A DNA stretch of 64,000 nt from Alcaligenes faecalis (GTDB taxonomy: Bacteria > Pseudomonadota > Gammaproteobacteria > Burkholderiales > Burkholderiaceae_B), in contig NZ_CP031012.1 in assembly GCF_009497775.1 (NCBI RefSeq), positions 3,747,235 to 3,811,234 on the forward strand, written 5' to 3'. Of the stretch, positions 38,321 through 48,430 are shown piece by piece; position 1 is the first letter of the stretch, and the number at the start of each line of letters is the position of its first letter. The notes below the pieces were generated by a model, which ran no database searches, was not told the origin of the DNA, and worked only from the letters and a program-made list of their open reading frames with translations. The position numbers and the translations under genes are program-made.

Positions 38321-39520
38321 TCAATTCACCATTCTGTTCAACGTCGTACTAGGCACAGCCACCGACACCACTAGACGCAAGAACTTCTGGAACTCAGCCG
38401 CTGGCGAGTTGGACACGTAAATCACGTCCTTATCCTGCACCGGGAAGTTCTGGGTAACAAAGAAAGAAGCCGGGTCGCGCAGGTCAATCTCGTACACCAC
38501 GGGTACGACACCCTTCTTGTCCAGCAGAGTCGATTCAGGGGCACCGTCCACCAGCGCGGCATCCTCAAAACGGAAGACAAAAACACCGCGAGCATCGGCT
38601 CGTGACGTATCCAGGCCACCCGAACGGGCCAGGGCCTGCACCAAGGAGATACCTTGGGCTTCAAACGGAATTTCTTCGTTCTTGCCGGTTGCACCCAAAA
38701 TGGAGAAGCTCTGGTTCTGATACAGGGCAGTGATTACATCGCCCGGTTTCAGCATGATGTTCTGGTTCGGATTACGAATGATCGTATCCAGCGCCATGGT
38801 CGATGTATTCATCTCACGCGAGAGCTGAATGGCAATCCGGTTCACCGCTTGCTTGACGCCACCACCAGCTGCCAAGGCATCCAGCAGGCGTTCGCCTTTC
38901 GGTGTCAAAGCCATCAAGGTGCTTTGATTGACTTCACCCACCACGGTCACGTTAGAGGTGTTGTTCTGAATGACTCGCACCAGCACTTGAGGATTATTGG
39001 CCTTGCCCTGCAAACGCTTGGCAATGCTTTCTTCAATCTGTTGGGTATTGCGGCCCTTGACGGCAATACGGCCCGCAAAAGGCATGCTGATCATGCCGTC
39101 TGGTGTCACCATTTGCTGAGGGAAAGAAACAGCGTTGGTTGTTGCTGCAGTCGCCTTGGGATCCAAGGAAATGCTGCCAAACAACATGGCCGGTGGCGCT
39201 TCCCACACTGACACTTCCAACACATCGCCAGGGCCAATCAGGTAGTTGTTCGAGCCCGTGCTGGGGAACTGGGCTGCAAAGTCGCCCATGCGTTTTTTAG
39301 CGGCCAGCTTCTTGGTCAGCTCATCGGTCACGTTGACCAGGGTGATGCCTTCGATACGGCCTTCACGTCGTTCCTGCACTTGCTGGCGGCTGGGGCCGTC
39401 TGCAGGCATCCAGTCGGGCATCGTGGCACATCCGGCCAGTAAAGCGACCAGGGCGCTGGCCATGACAGGCCGTCCCATTGCTGCAATCTTGCTAACTGCT
39501 TTGTGTAGTAATTGAGCCAT
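38321..39520 (-). CDS. Outer-membrane polysaccharide export lipoprotein (OPX; CtrA/BexD type)
   Basis: 399 residues with a lipobox (LLAGC, Cys31). 'YLIGPGDVLEVSVWEAP' starts the poly-export domain, 'GMISMPFAGRIAVKGRNTQQIEESIAKRL' continues it, followed by SLBB-type domains ('VTVVGEVNQ', 'FSILGATGKNEEIPF'). Size and the absence of an extended C-terminal domain match CtrA/BexD/WcbC rather than the 558-residue E. coli KpsD. It forms the outer-membrane exit for the capsule. It starts two bases after the oxoamine synthase stop. Confidence 0.93.
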   Translation of the reverse strand: MAQLLHKAVSKIAAMGRPVMASALVALLAGCATMPDWMPADGPSRQQVQERREGRIEGITLVNVTDELTKKLAAKKRMGDFAAQFPSTGSNNYLIGPGDVLEVSVWEAPPAMLFGSISLDPKATAATTNAVSFPQQMVTPDGMISMPFAGRIAVKGRNTQQIEESIAKRLQGKANNPQVLVRVIQNNTSNVTVVGEVNQSTLMALTPKGERLLDALAAGGGVKQAVNRIAIQLSREMNTSTMALDTIIRNPNQNIMLKPGDVITALYQNQSFSILGATGKNEEIPFEAQGISLVQALARSGGLDTSRADARGVFVFRFEDAALVDGAPESTLLDKKGVVPVVYEIDLRDPASFFVTQNFPVQDKDVIYVSNSPAAEFQKFLRLVVSVAVPSTTLNRMVN

Positions 39521-39522
39521 GC

Positions 39523-40863
39523 TTATTTCTTCATGAGCGTGTGAACGGTTTCACACGCCAGGTCTATGTCATCCTGGCTATGCGTGGAGGACAGGAAAAA
39601 GCGCAGACGCGCGGCTTTTTCTTCCACCGCAGGATGGATAATGGGTTGCACATTCAGACCGGCATCAAACAACTGGCCGGACAGTTTGACTGCTTTAAGT
39701 GAACTACCTGTAATCGCGGGAATGACGGCATAGCCTTGGGCAAAGCCGGTATTGACTCCCATCGAGCGCATCGAATTCAGAAACTGACTGCCACGCTCTT
39801 GCAAGGTATGCACACGCTCGGGTTCCCGGCGCATGATCTGCAGGGCTTTCAGCGAAGCAGCCGCCAGCACGGGTGAAATCCCCACGCTGTACACAAAACC
39901 GGAGGCAGCGTACTTGAGCAGCTCCACCAGCGCGCGGTCGCCAGCGATATAGCCGCCGCAGCTTGCCAGGGTCTTGCTCAAGGTGCCCATCCAGATATCG
40001 ACATCACGGCCTGCCACACCAAAATGTTCGTGCGAGCCGCGACCCGTCTTGCCCAGCACGCCCAGGGCGTGAGCTTCATCGACCATCAAAAACGCTTTAT
40101 AGCGCTGTTTTATGTCAATAAATGCAGGCAGATTCGGGATGTCGCCATCCATGCTGTACAAGCCTTCGATCACAATCAGCACACGCTCGAACTGGCCACG
40201 AATATCAGCCAGAATGCGCTCCAGAGCGGCGCTATCGTTGTGAGGGAAGGAACGGCGGGCGGCACCCGATAACTGGATGCCTTGCAAAATACTGTTGTGG
40301 ATCAGGCTATCGTGAATCACCAGATCCTTGGGACCGAACAAGTAACCAATGGTGCTGACGTTGGTGGCGTGTCCACTGACAAAAACCACGCAATCATCCA
40401 CCTCGTAGTTCTGCGCCAGCTCTTCTTCCAGCTCACGCTGCACACGGCGCTCGCCCGCTACCAAACGGCTGGCCGAGGCCGATGTACCGTACTGGTCCAT
40501 CGCGGCTTTGGCGGCCGCATTCACTTCGGGGTGCGCGGACAGACCCAGATAGTTGTAATTGGCAAAGTTCAGATAGTCGCGCCCATCGATACGGGTGTGC
40601 GCAGCGGCCACACCGTCGTGACTGCGGAAAAAAGGGTTACGCACGCCCATACGATCCGCCATGGCCTTGGGCACCAGCATTTTCTCGTAACCAGGATGGC
40701 GGTCAAAGCGGGTGTAGGACTCCGGAATATGGCTGGCCGCGCCCTGACGGCTTGCAGACGACTCGGCCATGCGGCCATTGCTGGCCGCTTGCCCGGTTTT
40801 ACGTCCCAGAATGCGCTGTATCAGTTGTGCTTTGCTGCCTGGCGCTAGATCGTTCTTACTCAT
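39523..40863 (-). CDS. PLP-dependent alpha-oxoamine synthase (RkpG/WcbT-like)
   Basis: 446 residues. The core (about 80-446) is a BioF/KBL/serine-palmitoyltransferase fold: 'NYLGLSAHPEV', 'GTSASASRLVAGE', 'FVSGHATNVS', 'VDEAHALGVLGKTGRG', PLP lysine Lys297 in 'GTLSKTLASCGGY'. These enzymes condense an acyl thioester with an amino acid and release CO2. An ~80-residue N-terminal extension is not seen in BioF. It is not likely biotin synthesis: the gene overlaps the PKS by 8 bp and precedes the capsule exporter, so the PKS acyl chain is the expected substrate (inference). Named parallels are from memory. Confidence 0.83.
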   Translation of the reverse strand: MSKNDLAPGSKAQLIQRILGRKTGQAASNGRMAESSASRQGAASHIPESYTRFDRHPGYEKMLVPKAMADRMGVRNPFFRSHDGVAAAHTRIDGRDYLNFANYNYLGLSAHPEVNAAAKAAMDQYGTSASASRLVAGERRVQRELEEELAQNYEVDDCVVFVSGHATNVSTIGYLFGPKDLVIHDSLIHNSILQGIQLSGAARRSFPHNDSAALERILADIRGQFERVLIVIEGLYSMDGDIPNLPAFIDIKQRYKAFLMVDEAHALGVLGKTGRGSHEHFGVAGRDVDIWMGTLSKTLASCGGYIAGDRALVELLKYAASGFVYSVGISPVLAAASLKALQIMRREPERVHTLQERGSQFLNSMRSMGVNTGFAQGYAVIPAITGSSLKAVKLSGQLFDAGLNVQPIIHPAVEEKAARLRFFLSSTHSQDDIDLACETVHTLMKK

Positions 40864-43800
40864 TGATCAGTGATGTTCCTGTTTCTGCCAATCGCTGTAC
40901 ATCTTTCGCCAAGCCTTGCAAATCAGCCTCGGACATATCGTCCCCATGCTGACGTACGACATCGGCCACCAAATGCCCAGCGTCCTGCTCTGCCGAGTCC
41001 TCGCCACCGGCCGTCAGCTTGTCCACAATACGGGCCGCGACGTTCCAGACGGTGGGAGAATCGTTCAGTACCATGGCGGGCAACTGCACGCCAAAGCGTT
41101 GCTCCAAGCCCAAGGCCAATTCCACAGCCATCAAGGAGTCCATGCCCAGATCATGCAAGGAGCGCTGGGTTTCAATACGGTCTACTTCGGTGCGCAAAAT
41201 GTTGGCTACTTCTTGCGCCACCCACTCGGCCACCAAAGCGTGAATTTGCTCGGGCGTTTTACCAGCGATCAAGGCGTGAATATCCTGGCCATCGCTGCCG
41301 GAATCATGATCTTTCCGAGCGCGGTTCAAGATGGCAAAGCGTTCGCTCTGAGCCGAAGCCAGCAAGCGGGCCAAGGCATTCCAGTCGAAGTTGGCCACGA
41401 TGGACACTTCACCATTGACGGCCAGGACGCGATCCAGTTGATCCAGAGCCTGATCGGACTGCAAAGGCGCTTTGCCCAGACGTTTGCCCAAGCTGTCCTT
41501 CACGGTTTCATTACGCGTCAGGTAACCTGCGTCGCCAATCGGCCCCCAGGCAATGCAAGAAGCCGCCAGACCCAGGTTCTGACGCAAGCGCGTCAGACCT
41601 TCCAGGCCCGCATTGGCGGCTACATAGTTCGCCTGTCCGGGGTTACCAATAGAGGTCGTCACCGAGGAATACAGCACGAAGTGAGACAGCTTCAAATCCT
41701 GAGTGGCCAGGTGCAGATTCCATGCCCCTACCAACTTGGTTTGCAGCACCTTGTTCAAACTGTCCTGATCCATATTGGCGATCAGACGATCATCAAACAC
41801 GGCGGCAGCATGCAGCACGCCGGTCAGTGGGCTATCACCCGTCTGAATCTGCGCAACAACAGCTTGCACCGCTGCGGAATCCGTAACATCACACGCCACG
41901 ATTTGCACACGACAGCCTTGTGCCTGGAACTGCTCCAGCAGCTCTTGTGCACCAGGGGTATCGGCACCACGACGACCCGCCAGAACCAGAGAACGCACGC
42001 CACGCTTGACCAGCCATTGGGCTGAAGCCAAACCGAAACCAGACAAACCGCCCGTTACCAGCCACGTGCCTTGTCCAGACAAGTCGATCGGGGCCGCTAT
42101 TTGCTTTGTGAGCAAGTGGGGCTGGGCATCCTTCAAGGACACCACCAGCTTGCCGATGTGACGAGCCTGTTGCATGGCGCGGAATGCATCAACCACATGC
42201 TCGGCACCGAAGCTACGGTAAGGCAGTGGGAACAGCGCACCATCATGGAACAGCTCCATGACTTCCTTGAACAAACGCCCCGCCAGAGCTGGGCGTCCTG
42301 TCAGCAACTGGTCGGCATCAATACCGAAGTAGCTGATATTGCTCTTGAAGGGGCGCAGACCAATCGGCGTGTTCTCGAAGAAGTCACGCTTGCCCAGCTC
42401 CAGGAAGCGGCCAAATGGGCTCAAGACATCCAGACTGCGGCGCATGGCCTCACCTGCCAGCGAGTTCAGCACCACGTCTACACCTTCACCGCCAGTGGCA
42501 TCCATCACGTCCTGAGCAAAGCTCAAGCTGCGCGAATCGAACACATGATCAGCGCCCAGCAAGGAGGCGAATACGCGTTTCTCGTCCGTGCCAGCGGTGG
42601 CATAGATTTCAGCGCCCAAATGGCGAGCCAACTGAATTGCAGCAATCCCCACGCCACCTGCGGCGCCGTGGATCAGAACTTTTTCACCGGGCTGGATATG
42701 AGCCAAGTGCGTCAGGGCGTAGTACACCGTGAAGAACACAGTGGGAACGGTTGCGGCCGCTTCAAAATCCCAGCCTTCAGGCATGGGAGCGATCGCATCC
42801 GCACGTGTCACCACATGGCTGGCAAAGCAGGAGGAACCAAAACCCATCACCGGCTGGCCTACAGCCAAGTGGGTGACATCAGCACCAACCCGTGTAACCA
42901 CGCCCGAGAACTCCAGGCCCAGACTAGCACCGGCAAAACCGTTTTCTACGGCTTCGTCCGGCAACAAGCCCATCAAATACATCACGTCACGGAAGTTCAG
43001 GCCCGCTGCCATGGTACGGACTTCAACCTGATCCGCCGCCAGCTTGGGCGCCTGAACAGCTTGCCATTCCAGATTGCGCAGTTGTCCAGGCACCTGGAAG
43101 TCCAGCTTGAAGCAGGCATCCTGGCTTAGCTGAGCAGCCGCTGCCGGAGTGGCCTCTTCCAACACCAAGGTATGGCGTGCATCTTGAGACAGGACAATTT
43201 CGGTTGCGTTATCTGGCCACAGCAACTCCAGTTCCAGACGCTGTGCAACATCGCTGACACTCACATCACCGGCCAGATCAATCAAGGTGCAGGACAAGGC
43301 AGGCAGCTCGTTCATCACGACACGGCCAAAGCCCCACAAAGCCGACTGGGCTGGATTCACCGCCCAATCCAATTCCTCTGCCATCGCAGGCAAGGCACCA
43401 CCTTGCGTCACCAGGAACAAGCGGCTTGCAGCAGTACGGGCAGACAGGCTTTGAGTCAGGTTCAGCAGTTGCGCGCTGGTCTCGCTGACGGCAGCGGCAG
43501 TGTCAGCCCAACCCAGCATCTGCACCACGTTCAGCGTGCTTTCATCAGCCAAAGCATCGGCACTGAGTGGCCGGGTTTGAGCGCTGACCATTTGGCCAGC
43601 GGCTTCCAAACGGGCCTGTAAAGAATGAGCTTGAACTTGGGAAGCCTCATCAAACAACAACAGCCATTTCGCTGCAGCGACGACGTCCTGGTTTTGACTC
43701 GCTGGCTTTGTCGCGGCGCTGGCCAGAAGCAAGTAAGCACCTTCGCTCAACTCCAGAGCAGCAGGCTCTTGCGCAGTTTGCACCTGCTCAAAACCCGCTT

Positions 43801-46800
43801 GTTCCAAAGCCTGATGCCAGCCTTCAGGCGACAACAAAGAGGAGGATTGCGACTCACCAGCAGTGTGCCACCAGCTTTGGTCCAGGCCGGACAGAAAATC
43901 TGCATGCCAGTCAGGGTGACACTCGGCCAGCAGCAAGACGCCACCGCTTGCCAGCCACTGCTTGCTACGCAGCAAGGCAGGCGGCACATGCACGGTACGG
44001 TGCAGGCTGTGACGCAGAATCACGACATCAAATTGTGTATTGTCGGCCTGCTCCAGTTGCCACTCTTGCAGATCAAAACCGACAACCCGCACATTGGCCA
44101 GCGCATGATGTTGCGTCGCCTGGCGGGCCTGCAAATCAGCATCCGGCAAGGCCAGGACATACTCAAACTGGTCTTCGGACAGGCAAGCTGCCAAAGTCTT
44201 GGGCAGGTCACTAGGGCCTACGGCTACTTCCAGCACGCGCAGGCGCTGGGAAGCAGGCAGGTTCGTAGCCAGTTCTCGCAACTGGGCTTCCAGTGCCAGA
44301 CGTACACCCAGATACATGGGGTCATCGTCATACAACACTTCAACCACCGGGGAACGGCGCAAGGAGGCCAGCAGTTTTTCACCCGAAAGCTCACCACGCA
44401 ACAAGGCGGGCAGTTGGCTGCCAACCGAACCAATCTGGGTCAGTTGCGGCAAGCTGCTAGGCGAATCCTGCAAAATCGTGCGCCACAGGTCCTGGGCAGG
44501 AGGCATGTCGGCCTGGTCCACCACTTGGTAGCCTTCGCCCTCTTGCAGCAGCTCTTCACCGCGCAGCAGCTCGCTCATCCAGCGGCCATACGGGCTATTC
44601 AAGACTTCGGCGCTTAGCTCGGAAGGTTTTACGCCCTGGAAGGCTTCATAAATAAAGGACAGGCTCAAGGCATCCAGCAAAGGCAAAGTCTGCTGGAACC
44701 AGGTTTCGCGTTCTTGTTGCTGGTCAGCCAGTGCTGCCCAACCGCTTTGGGCCAGTTGTTCGGGCGCAAGCGTAACAGCGGCTCGCTCATCACGAGGATG
44801 AGGGCGCAGGTATGGCGTAATTTGCCAGTTGGAGACCGCATGGCGATCCTGACGCAAGAAATACGCGGCACGGAAACGGCAGGCCTGGGCGCTGGCCAGC
44901 AAACGGCCATCAGCACCATATAGCTCAAAATCCGCCAGTACCGAACGGGCGCTGCTACGACGCAGATGCGCACGGAAATGCGTCACCTGTCCTTCGGTGG
45001 ACAAGGTAAAGCGGCCTACTTTCACAGGCAGCAAGGCGACGCCTTGGCCTGCTTCAATATCGTGTGCGAAGAAATCCACCAAAGACTGGTAGCACACGTC
45101 CATCAAGGCCGGGTGCAACAGATAGCCGTCTTGCTCCAGGCTGACAGGCATCTCCAGTTCGGCATTCAGGTAAGCACCTTGAACCTGCGAGGCTTTCAAA
45201 CCCTGGAAGGCCGGACCGTAATCCAGCCCCAGAGAATGCGCCAGACGATAGTGTCGATCGCGGTCAATCTGCAATTCAGCCGAGGCCAAAGGCGAGAGCT
45301 CCGCCATAGGCATACGTTCATCCGAGGCCAGAATGCGACCACTGGCGTGTACCACCCACTCGTCCTGGCTCAGGCGCTGGCGGCTCTTGATATGAAAGCT
45401 GCCATCGCGCGGGCTCAACACAAAACGCAGGCTGCGGGCATGTTCACCGTCAAAAACCAGCGGAGCCAGAATATCCAGCTCGTCCACCAGGATCAGGGCT
45501 TCGCCCAGCCACTCACGGGCTGCGGCTAAAGCCATTTCCAGGTAAGCGGCGCCCGGATACACCATGGCTCCGCCCACTTTGTGGTCAGCCAGCCAAGGCA
45601 AAATCACCGGGTCCAACACGTTTTCCCAGCTGATATCGCTATCAGGCAAACGCCAGCCCAACAAATCATGCACACGGCGGCGCTCGATAGAATGCATTCC
45701 TTCAGTGCTGGACTTGTACCAGTGGCGCTCACGCTGCCATGGATAGACAGGCAGATCCACTGGATTGCCAGCCACGGGGAAACGGGCTTTCAATTGGGTC
45801 GGCAACAAGGCCAAAGTATGCAAAGCCGTATCGGCCAGACGCTGCGGGCCGTCGTCATGCTTGCGCAGACTGGACAGCACCACACCCTGAACATCATGCT
45901 GAGTCAGGGTTTCACGGATATAGCGCTGCAAAATGGCGTGCGGGCCAATTTCCAGAAACACGCGGCAGCCCTGTTTAGCCAGGCAGGCAATGGCCTGCTC
46001 GAACTGCACGGGCTCGCGAATATTGCGCCACCAGTAATCCACGCCCAGCTCTTGCGGGGACAGTTCTTCACCCGTAACGGTCGAAACAAAACGGGCTTGT
46101 GGTGCCTGTTGGCCGGGCTGCAAATCGCCCAGGCTCTTTTCCAGATGCGGCAACAAGCCATCCATATAGGGGCTGTGAAAGGCGTAATCCAGATCCAGCA
46201 GACGGAAGAAAACGCTTTGGCCTTCCAGAGCAGACTGAATACGTTGCAAGCCTTCCAGACTGCCGGACAAAGTGATATTGGAGGGGCTGTTCACACCCGC
46301 CACATTCACGCCCAAGTCTGCACCCAAGCCTTCCAGCAAAGTACTCACCGCTTCCAGCGACAGACCAATAACAGCCATCCGACCTTGGCCACGAGTCAGA
46401 CCTTGAGCCTGACTACGGGCACAAATCACGCGTATGGCTTGTTCCAGATTCAGGGCTCCGGCCGCCCAGGCGGCAGCGATCTCGCCCACACTGTGGCCAG
46501 CCACGGCATCGGGTTCAATACCATCTTCGCGCAGCATGCGCGTCGCAATAACCTGTACGGCAAACAGCAAAGGCTGAGCGACTGTGGTGTCATCCATGCG
46601 AGAAGCAGCTGGCTCGGCCTGCAGTTGCTCCAGCAGCGAGAAACCCGCCAAGGGCTTCATCATGGCATCCAGTTCGGACAGCAAAGCCGCGAAACGAGGG
46701 GACTCGCGCAACAAGGTCACGCCCATGCCCAGCCACTGTGCTCCGTTACCGGCGTAGACAAAGGCCAGTTGGCCTTCTTTGCTCAGGGCATCTACAGTTT

Positions 46801-48430
46801 GCAGACCTTGAGGAGTCTGGCCTTGCGCGTAAGCACGCAATTGCGCCACGCCTTCTGCAACCGTTTCGGGCTGAATGATCAAACCACGAGCCAAGGTCTG
46901 GCGACGGTGAGCGACAGCGTAACTGACATCGTAAAAATCTTGATCTGTCTTGCCGTTCAGCAAGTCAGCATAATTACCCGCCTGCTCGCGCAGGGCGGCT
47001 TCCGTTTTGGCCGACAAGACCAAAGGTGGCAAACCCGCGTTCGGCAGTGTCACCGATTGGCTTGTTGTCGCGACAGGAGCCTGCAACAGGACGTGGGCGT
47101 TGGCACCACCAAAGCCAAAAGAATTAAGACCCGCAACCAAAGGCTTGCCATCGTTGCGCTGCAGTTCGCGGCCCTGGGGCAGCAGCTCCAGATTCAAGCC
47201 ATCAAAATCAATGGCAGGATTAGGGGTCTTCAAGTGCAAAGCAGGTGGCAAGGCCTGATGCTGCAAAGCCAGCACCGTTTTGACCAAACCGGCCATGCCG
47301 GAGGCCGATTCCATATGCCCCAAGTTCGCCTTGACTGAACCAATAGGCAAGCGCTGTTCGCGTGATTTGCCATACACCGCACTGATCGCGGTGGTTTCAA
47401 TAGGATCACCAACTGCAGTACCAGTACCGTGGGCCTCTACAAAGTCCACCTCACCCGCAGTCAGGCCACTGCGCTCCAGCACGGAACGCATCAACTCAAT
47501 TTGTCCCTGACAGCTGGGAATGGTAATGCCGGTCTTGCGGGCACCATCGGCATTCACGCCGGTTGCCAAAATGACGGCCTGTACTTGATCGCCATCGGCC
47601 AGGGCTTGCTCCAAGGGCTTGAGCATCAATACCGCACCGCCCTCGGAACGCACATAGCCATTACCGGCTGCATCAAACGCCTTGCAACGGCCATCTGCCG
47701 ACAACATCGAGGCTTTGGTAAAGCCGACAAAGGGATAAGGATGCAGCAGCAGATTAACGCCGCCCACCAAAGCAGTGGAGGCCTCGCCATTGCGCAGGCT
47801 TGAACATGCTTGGTGCAAAGCGACCAAAGAAGACGAGCAGGCGGTATCCACCGCCATGGACGGTCCGTGCAAATCGTAGATGTAAGACAGACGATTGGCC
47901 GCAATACTCATGGTATTGCCGGTCATCATATGGGCGGTCAGGCTGGCCAGATCATCCAGGCCACGCATGCCGTAATCCAGGCCGGAAATGCCGACATAAA
48001 CCGCACAGTCACTGCCGGCCATGGTGGACGGCAAGACGCCCGCATTTTCCATGGCCTCCCAGGACAGCTCCAGCAACAAACGCTGTTGGGGATCCAGCCA
48101 GGCGGCCTCACGAGGGGAAATGCCAAAAAAGTCTGCATCGAACTCGTCGATGCGCGATAAGACGCCAGCCGAAAAAGTGATGCTGCGGCCAGGTTCGGAC
48201 CTTTTGTCGTGTTGCAATTCAGTCGTCGCCCAGCGATCCGCAGGGATTTCCGTAACCAGGTCACGCTTTTCAATTAAGGCATTCCAGAACTGGTCGGGCT
48301 GCGACAGGTCGCCCGGAAAGCGGAACGCCATACCAATAATGGCGATTGCTCCAGACGCAGTATTGCTTTTACTAATATCCGTACGGGATGCTTCCAACTC
48401 CTTAGCACCCTTGCCTATATTTTGAGACAC
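40856..48430 (-). CDS. Fully reducing type I polyketide/fatty acid synthase (RkpA/WcbR-like)
   Basis: 2524 residues, GTG start with GGGTAGGG upstream. Order: KS (~27-450; Cys198, His334, His372), AT (~555-850; GHSVG with Ser647; YAFH suggests malonyl use), DH (~920-1200; H950-x8-P959, Asp1111), a methyltransferase-like region (~1220-1560) whose SAM loop is degenerate (LEVAVGPSD), ER (~1760-2080; 'GAAGGVGIAAIQLA'), KR (~2110-2290; 'VTGGLSGFGLA'), ACP (~2400-2480; Ser in 'LGMDSLMAVEL'). No thioesterase or docking partner, so it probably works iteratively to make a saturated acyl chain and hands it to the downstream oxoamine synthase. It is the first gene of the capsule operon. Confidence 0.93.
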   Translation of the reverse strand: MSQNIGKGAKELEASRTDISKSNTASGAIAIIGMAFRFPGDLSQPDQFWNALIEKRDLVTEIPADRWATTELQHDKRSEPGRSITFSAGVLSRIDEFDADFFGISPREAAWLDPQQRLLLELSWEAMENAGVLPSTMAGSDCAVYVGISGLDYGMRGLDDLASLTAHMMTGNTMSIAANRLSYIYDLHGPSMAVDTACSSSLVALHQACSSLRNGEASTALVGGVNLLLHPYPFVGFTKASMLSADGRCKAFDAAGNGYVRSEGGAVLMLKPLEQALADGDQVQAVILATGVNADGARKTGITIPSCQGQIELMRSVLERSGLTAGEVDFVEAHGTGTAVGDPIETTAISAVYGKSREQRLPIGSVKANLGHMESASGMAGLVKTVLALQHQALPPALHLKTPNPAIDFDGLNLELLPQGRELQRNDGKPLVAGLNSFGFGGANAHVLLQAPVATTSQSVTLPNAGLPPLVLSAKTEAALREQAGNYADLLNGKTDQDFYDVSYAVAHRRQTLARGLIIQPETVAEGVAQLRAYAQGQTPQGLQTVDALSKEGQLAFVYAGNGAQWLGMGVTLLRESPRFAALLSELDAMMKPLAGFSLLEQLQAEPAASRMDDTTVAQPLLFAVQVIATRMLREDGIEPDAVAGHSVGEIAAAWAAGALNLEQAIRVICARSQAQGLTRGQGRMAVIGLSLEAVSTLLEGLGADLGVNVAGVNSPSNITLSGSLEGLQRIQSALEGQSVFFRLLDLDYAFHSPYMDGLLPHLEKSLGDLQPGQQAPQARFVSTVTGEELSPQELGVDYWWRNIREPVQFEQAIACLAKQGCRVFLEIGPHAILQRYIRETLTQHDVQGVVLSSLRKHDDGPQRLADTALHTLALLPTQLKARFPVAGNPVDLPVYPWQRERHWYKSSTEGMHSIERRRVHDLLGWRLPDSDISWENVLDPVILPWLADHKVGGAMVYPGAAYLEMALAAAREWLGEALILVDELDILAPLVFDGEHARSLRFVLSPRDGSFHIKSRQRLSQDEWVVHASGRILASDERMPMAELSPLASAELQIDRDRHYRLAHSLGLDYGPAFQGLKASQVQGAYLNAELEMPVSLEQDGYLLHPALMDVCYQSLVDFFAHDIEAGQGVALLPVKVGRFTLSTEGQVTHFRAHLRRSSARSVLADFELYGADGRLLASAQACRFRAAYFLRQDRHAVSNWQITPYLRPHPRDERAAVTLAPEQLAQSGWAALADQQQERETWFQQTLPLLDALSLSFIYEAFQGVKPSELSAEVLNSPYGRWMSELLRGEELLQEGEGYQVVDQADMPPAQDLWRTILQDSPSSLPQLTQIGSVGSQLPALLRGELSGEKLLASLRRSPVVEVLYDDDPMYLGVRLALEAQLRELATNLPASQRLRVLEVAVGPSDLPKTLAACLSEDQFEYVLALPDADLQARQATQHHALANVRVVGFDLQEWQLEQADNTQFDVVILRHSLHRTVHVPPALLRSKQWLASGGVLLLAECHPDWHADFLSGLDQSWWHTAGESQSSSLLSPEGWHQALEQAGFEQVQTAQEPAALELSEGAYLLLASAATKPASQNQDVVAAAKWLLLFDEASQVQAHSLQARLEAAGQMVSAQTRPLSADALADESTLNVVQMLGWADTAAAVSETSAQLLNLTQSLSARTAASRLFLVTQGGALPAMAEELDWAVNPAQSALWGFGRVVMNELPALSCTLIDLAGDVSVSDVAQRLELELLWPDNATEIVLSQDARHTLVLEEATPAAAAQLSQDACFKLDFQVPGQLRNLEWQAVQAPKLAADQVEVRTMAAGLNFRDVMYLMGLLPDEAVENGFAGASLGLEFSGVVTRVGADVTHLAVGQPVMGFGSSCFASHVVTRADAIAPMPEGWDFEAAATVPTVFFTVYYALTHLAHIQPGEKVLIHGAAGGVGIAAIQLARHLGAEIYATAGTDEKRVFASLLGADHVFDSRSLSFAQDVMDATGGEGVDVVLNSLAGEAMRRSLDVLSPFGRFLELGKRDFFENTPIGLRPFKSNISYFGIDADQLLTGRPALAGRLFKEVMELFHDGALFPLPYRSFGAEHVVDAFRAMQQARHIGKLVVSLKDAQPHLLTKQIAAPIDLSGQGTWLVTGGLSGFGLASAQWLVKRGVRSLVLAGRRGADTPGAQELLEQFQAQGCRVQIVACDVTDSAAVQAVVAQIQTGDSPLTGVLHAAAVFDDRLIANMDQDSLNKVLQTKLVGAWNLHLATQDLKLSHFVLYSSVTTSIGNPGQANYVAANAGLEGLTRLRQNLGLAASCIAWGPIGDAGYLTRNETVKDSLGKRLGKAPLQSDQALDQLDRVLAVNGEVSIVANFDWNALARLLASAQSERFAILNRARKDHDSGSDGQDIHALIAGKTPEQIHALVAEWVAQEVANILRTEVDRIETQRSLHDLGMDSLMAVELALGLEQRFGVQLPAMVLNDSPTVWNVAARIVDKLTAGGEDSAEQDAGHLVADVVRQHGDDMSEADLQGLAKDVQRLAETGTSLINE

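Noticed and set aside
40856..40863. Possible frameshift linking the PKS and the oxoamine synthase into one protein
   Set aside because: The 8-bp overlap has a normal stop and a normal start with full domains on both sides; no slippery sequence is present.
39523..40863. Annotation as biotin synthesis BioF (8-amino-7-oxononanoate synthase)
   Set aside because: The fold is the same, but the N-terminal extension, overlap with a PKS and position before capsule export genes argue for a capsule lipid role.
45581..47338. 585-residue plus-strand frame within the PKS gene, and similar long ones at 42071-43129 and 40916-42025
   Set aside because: All run antisense to intact PKS domains; they are open only because of codon bias on the real strand.
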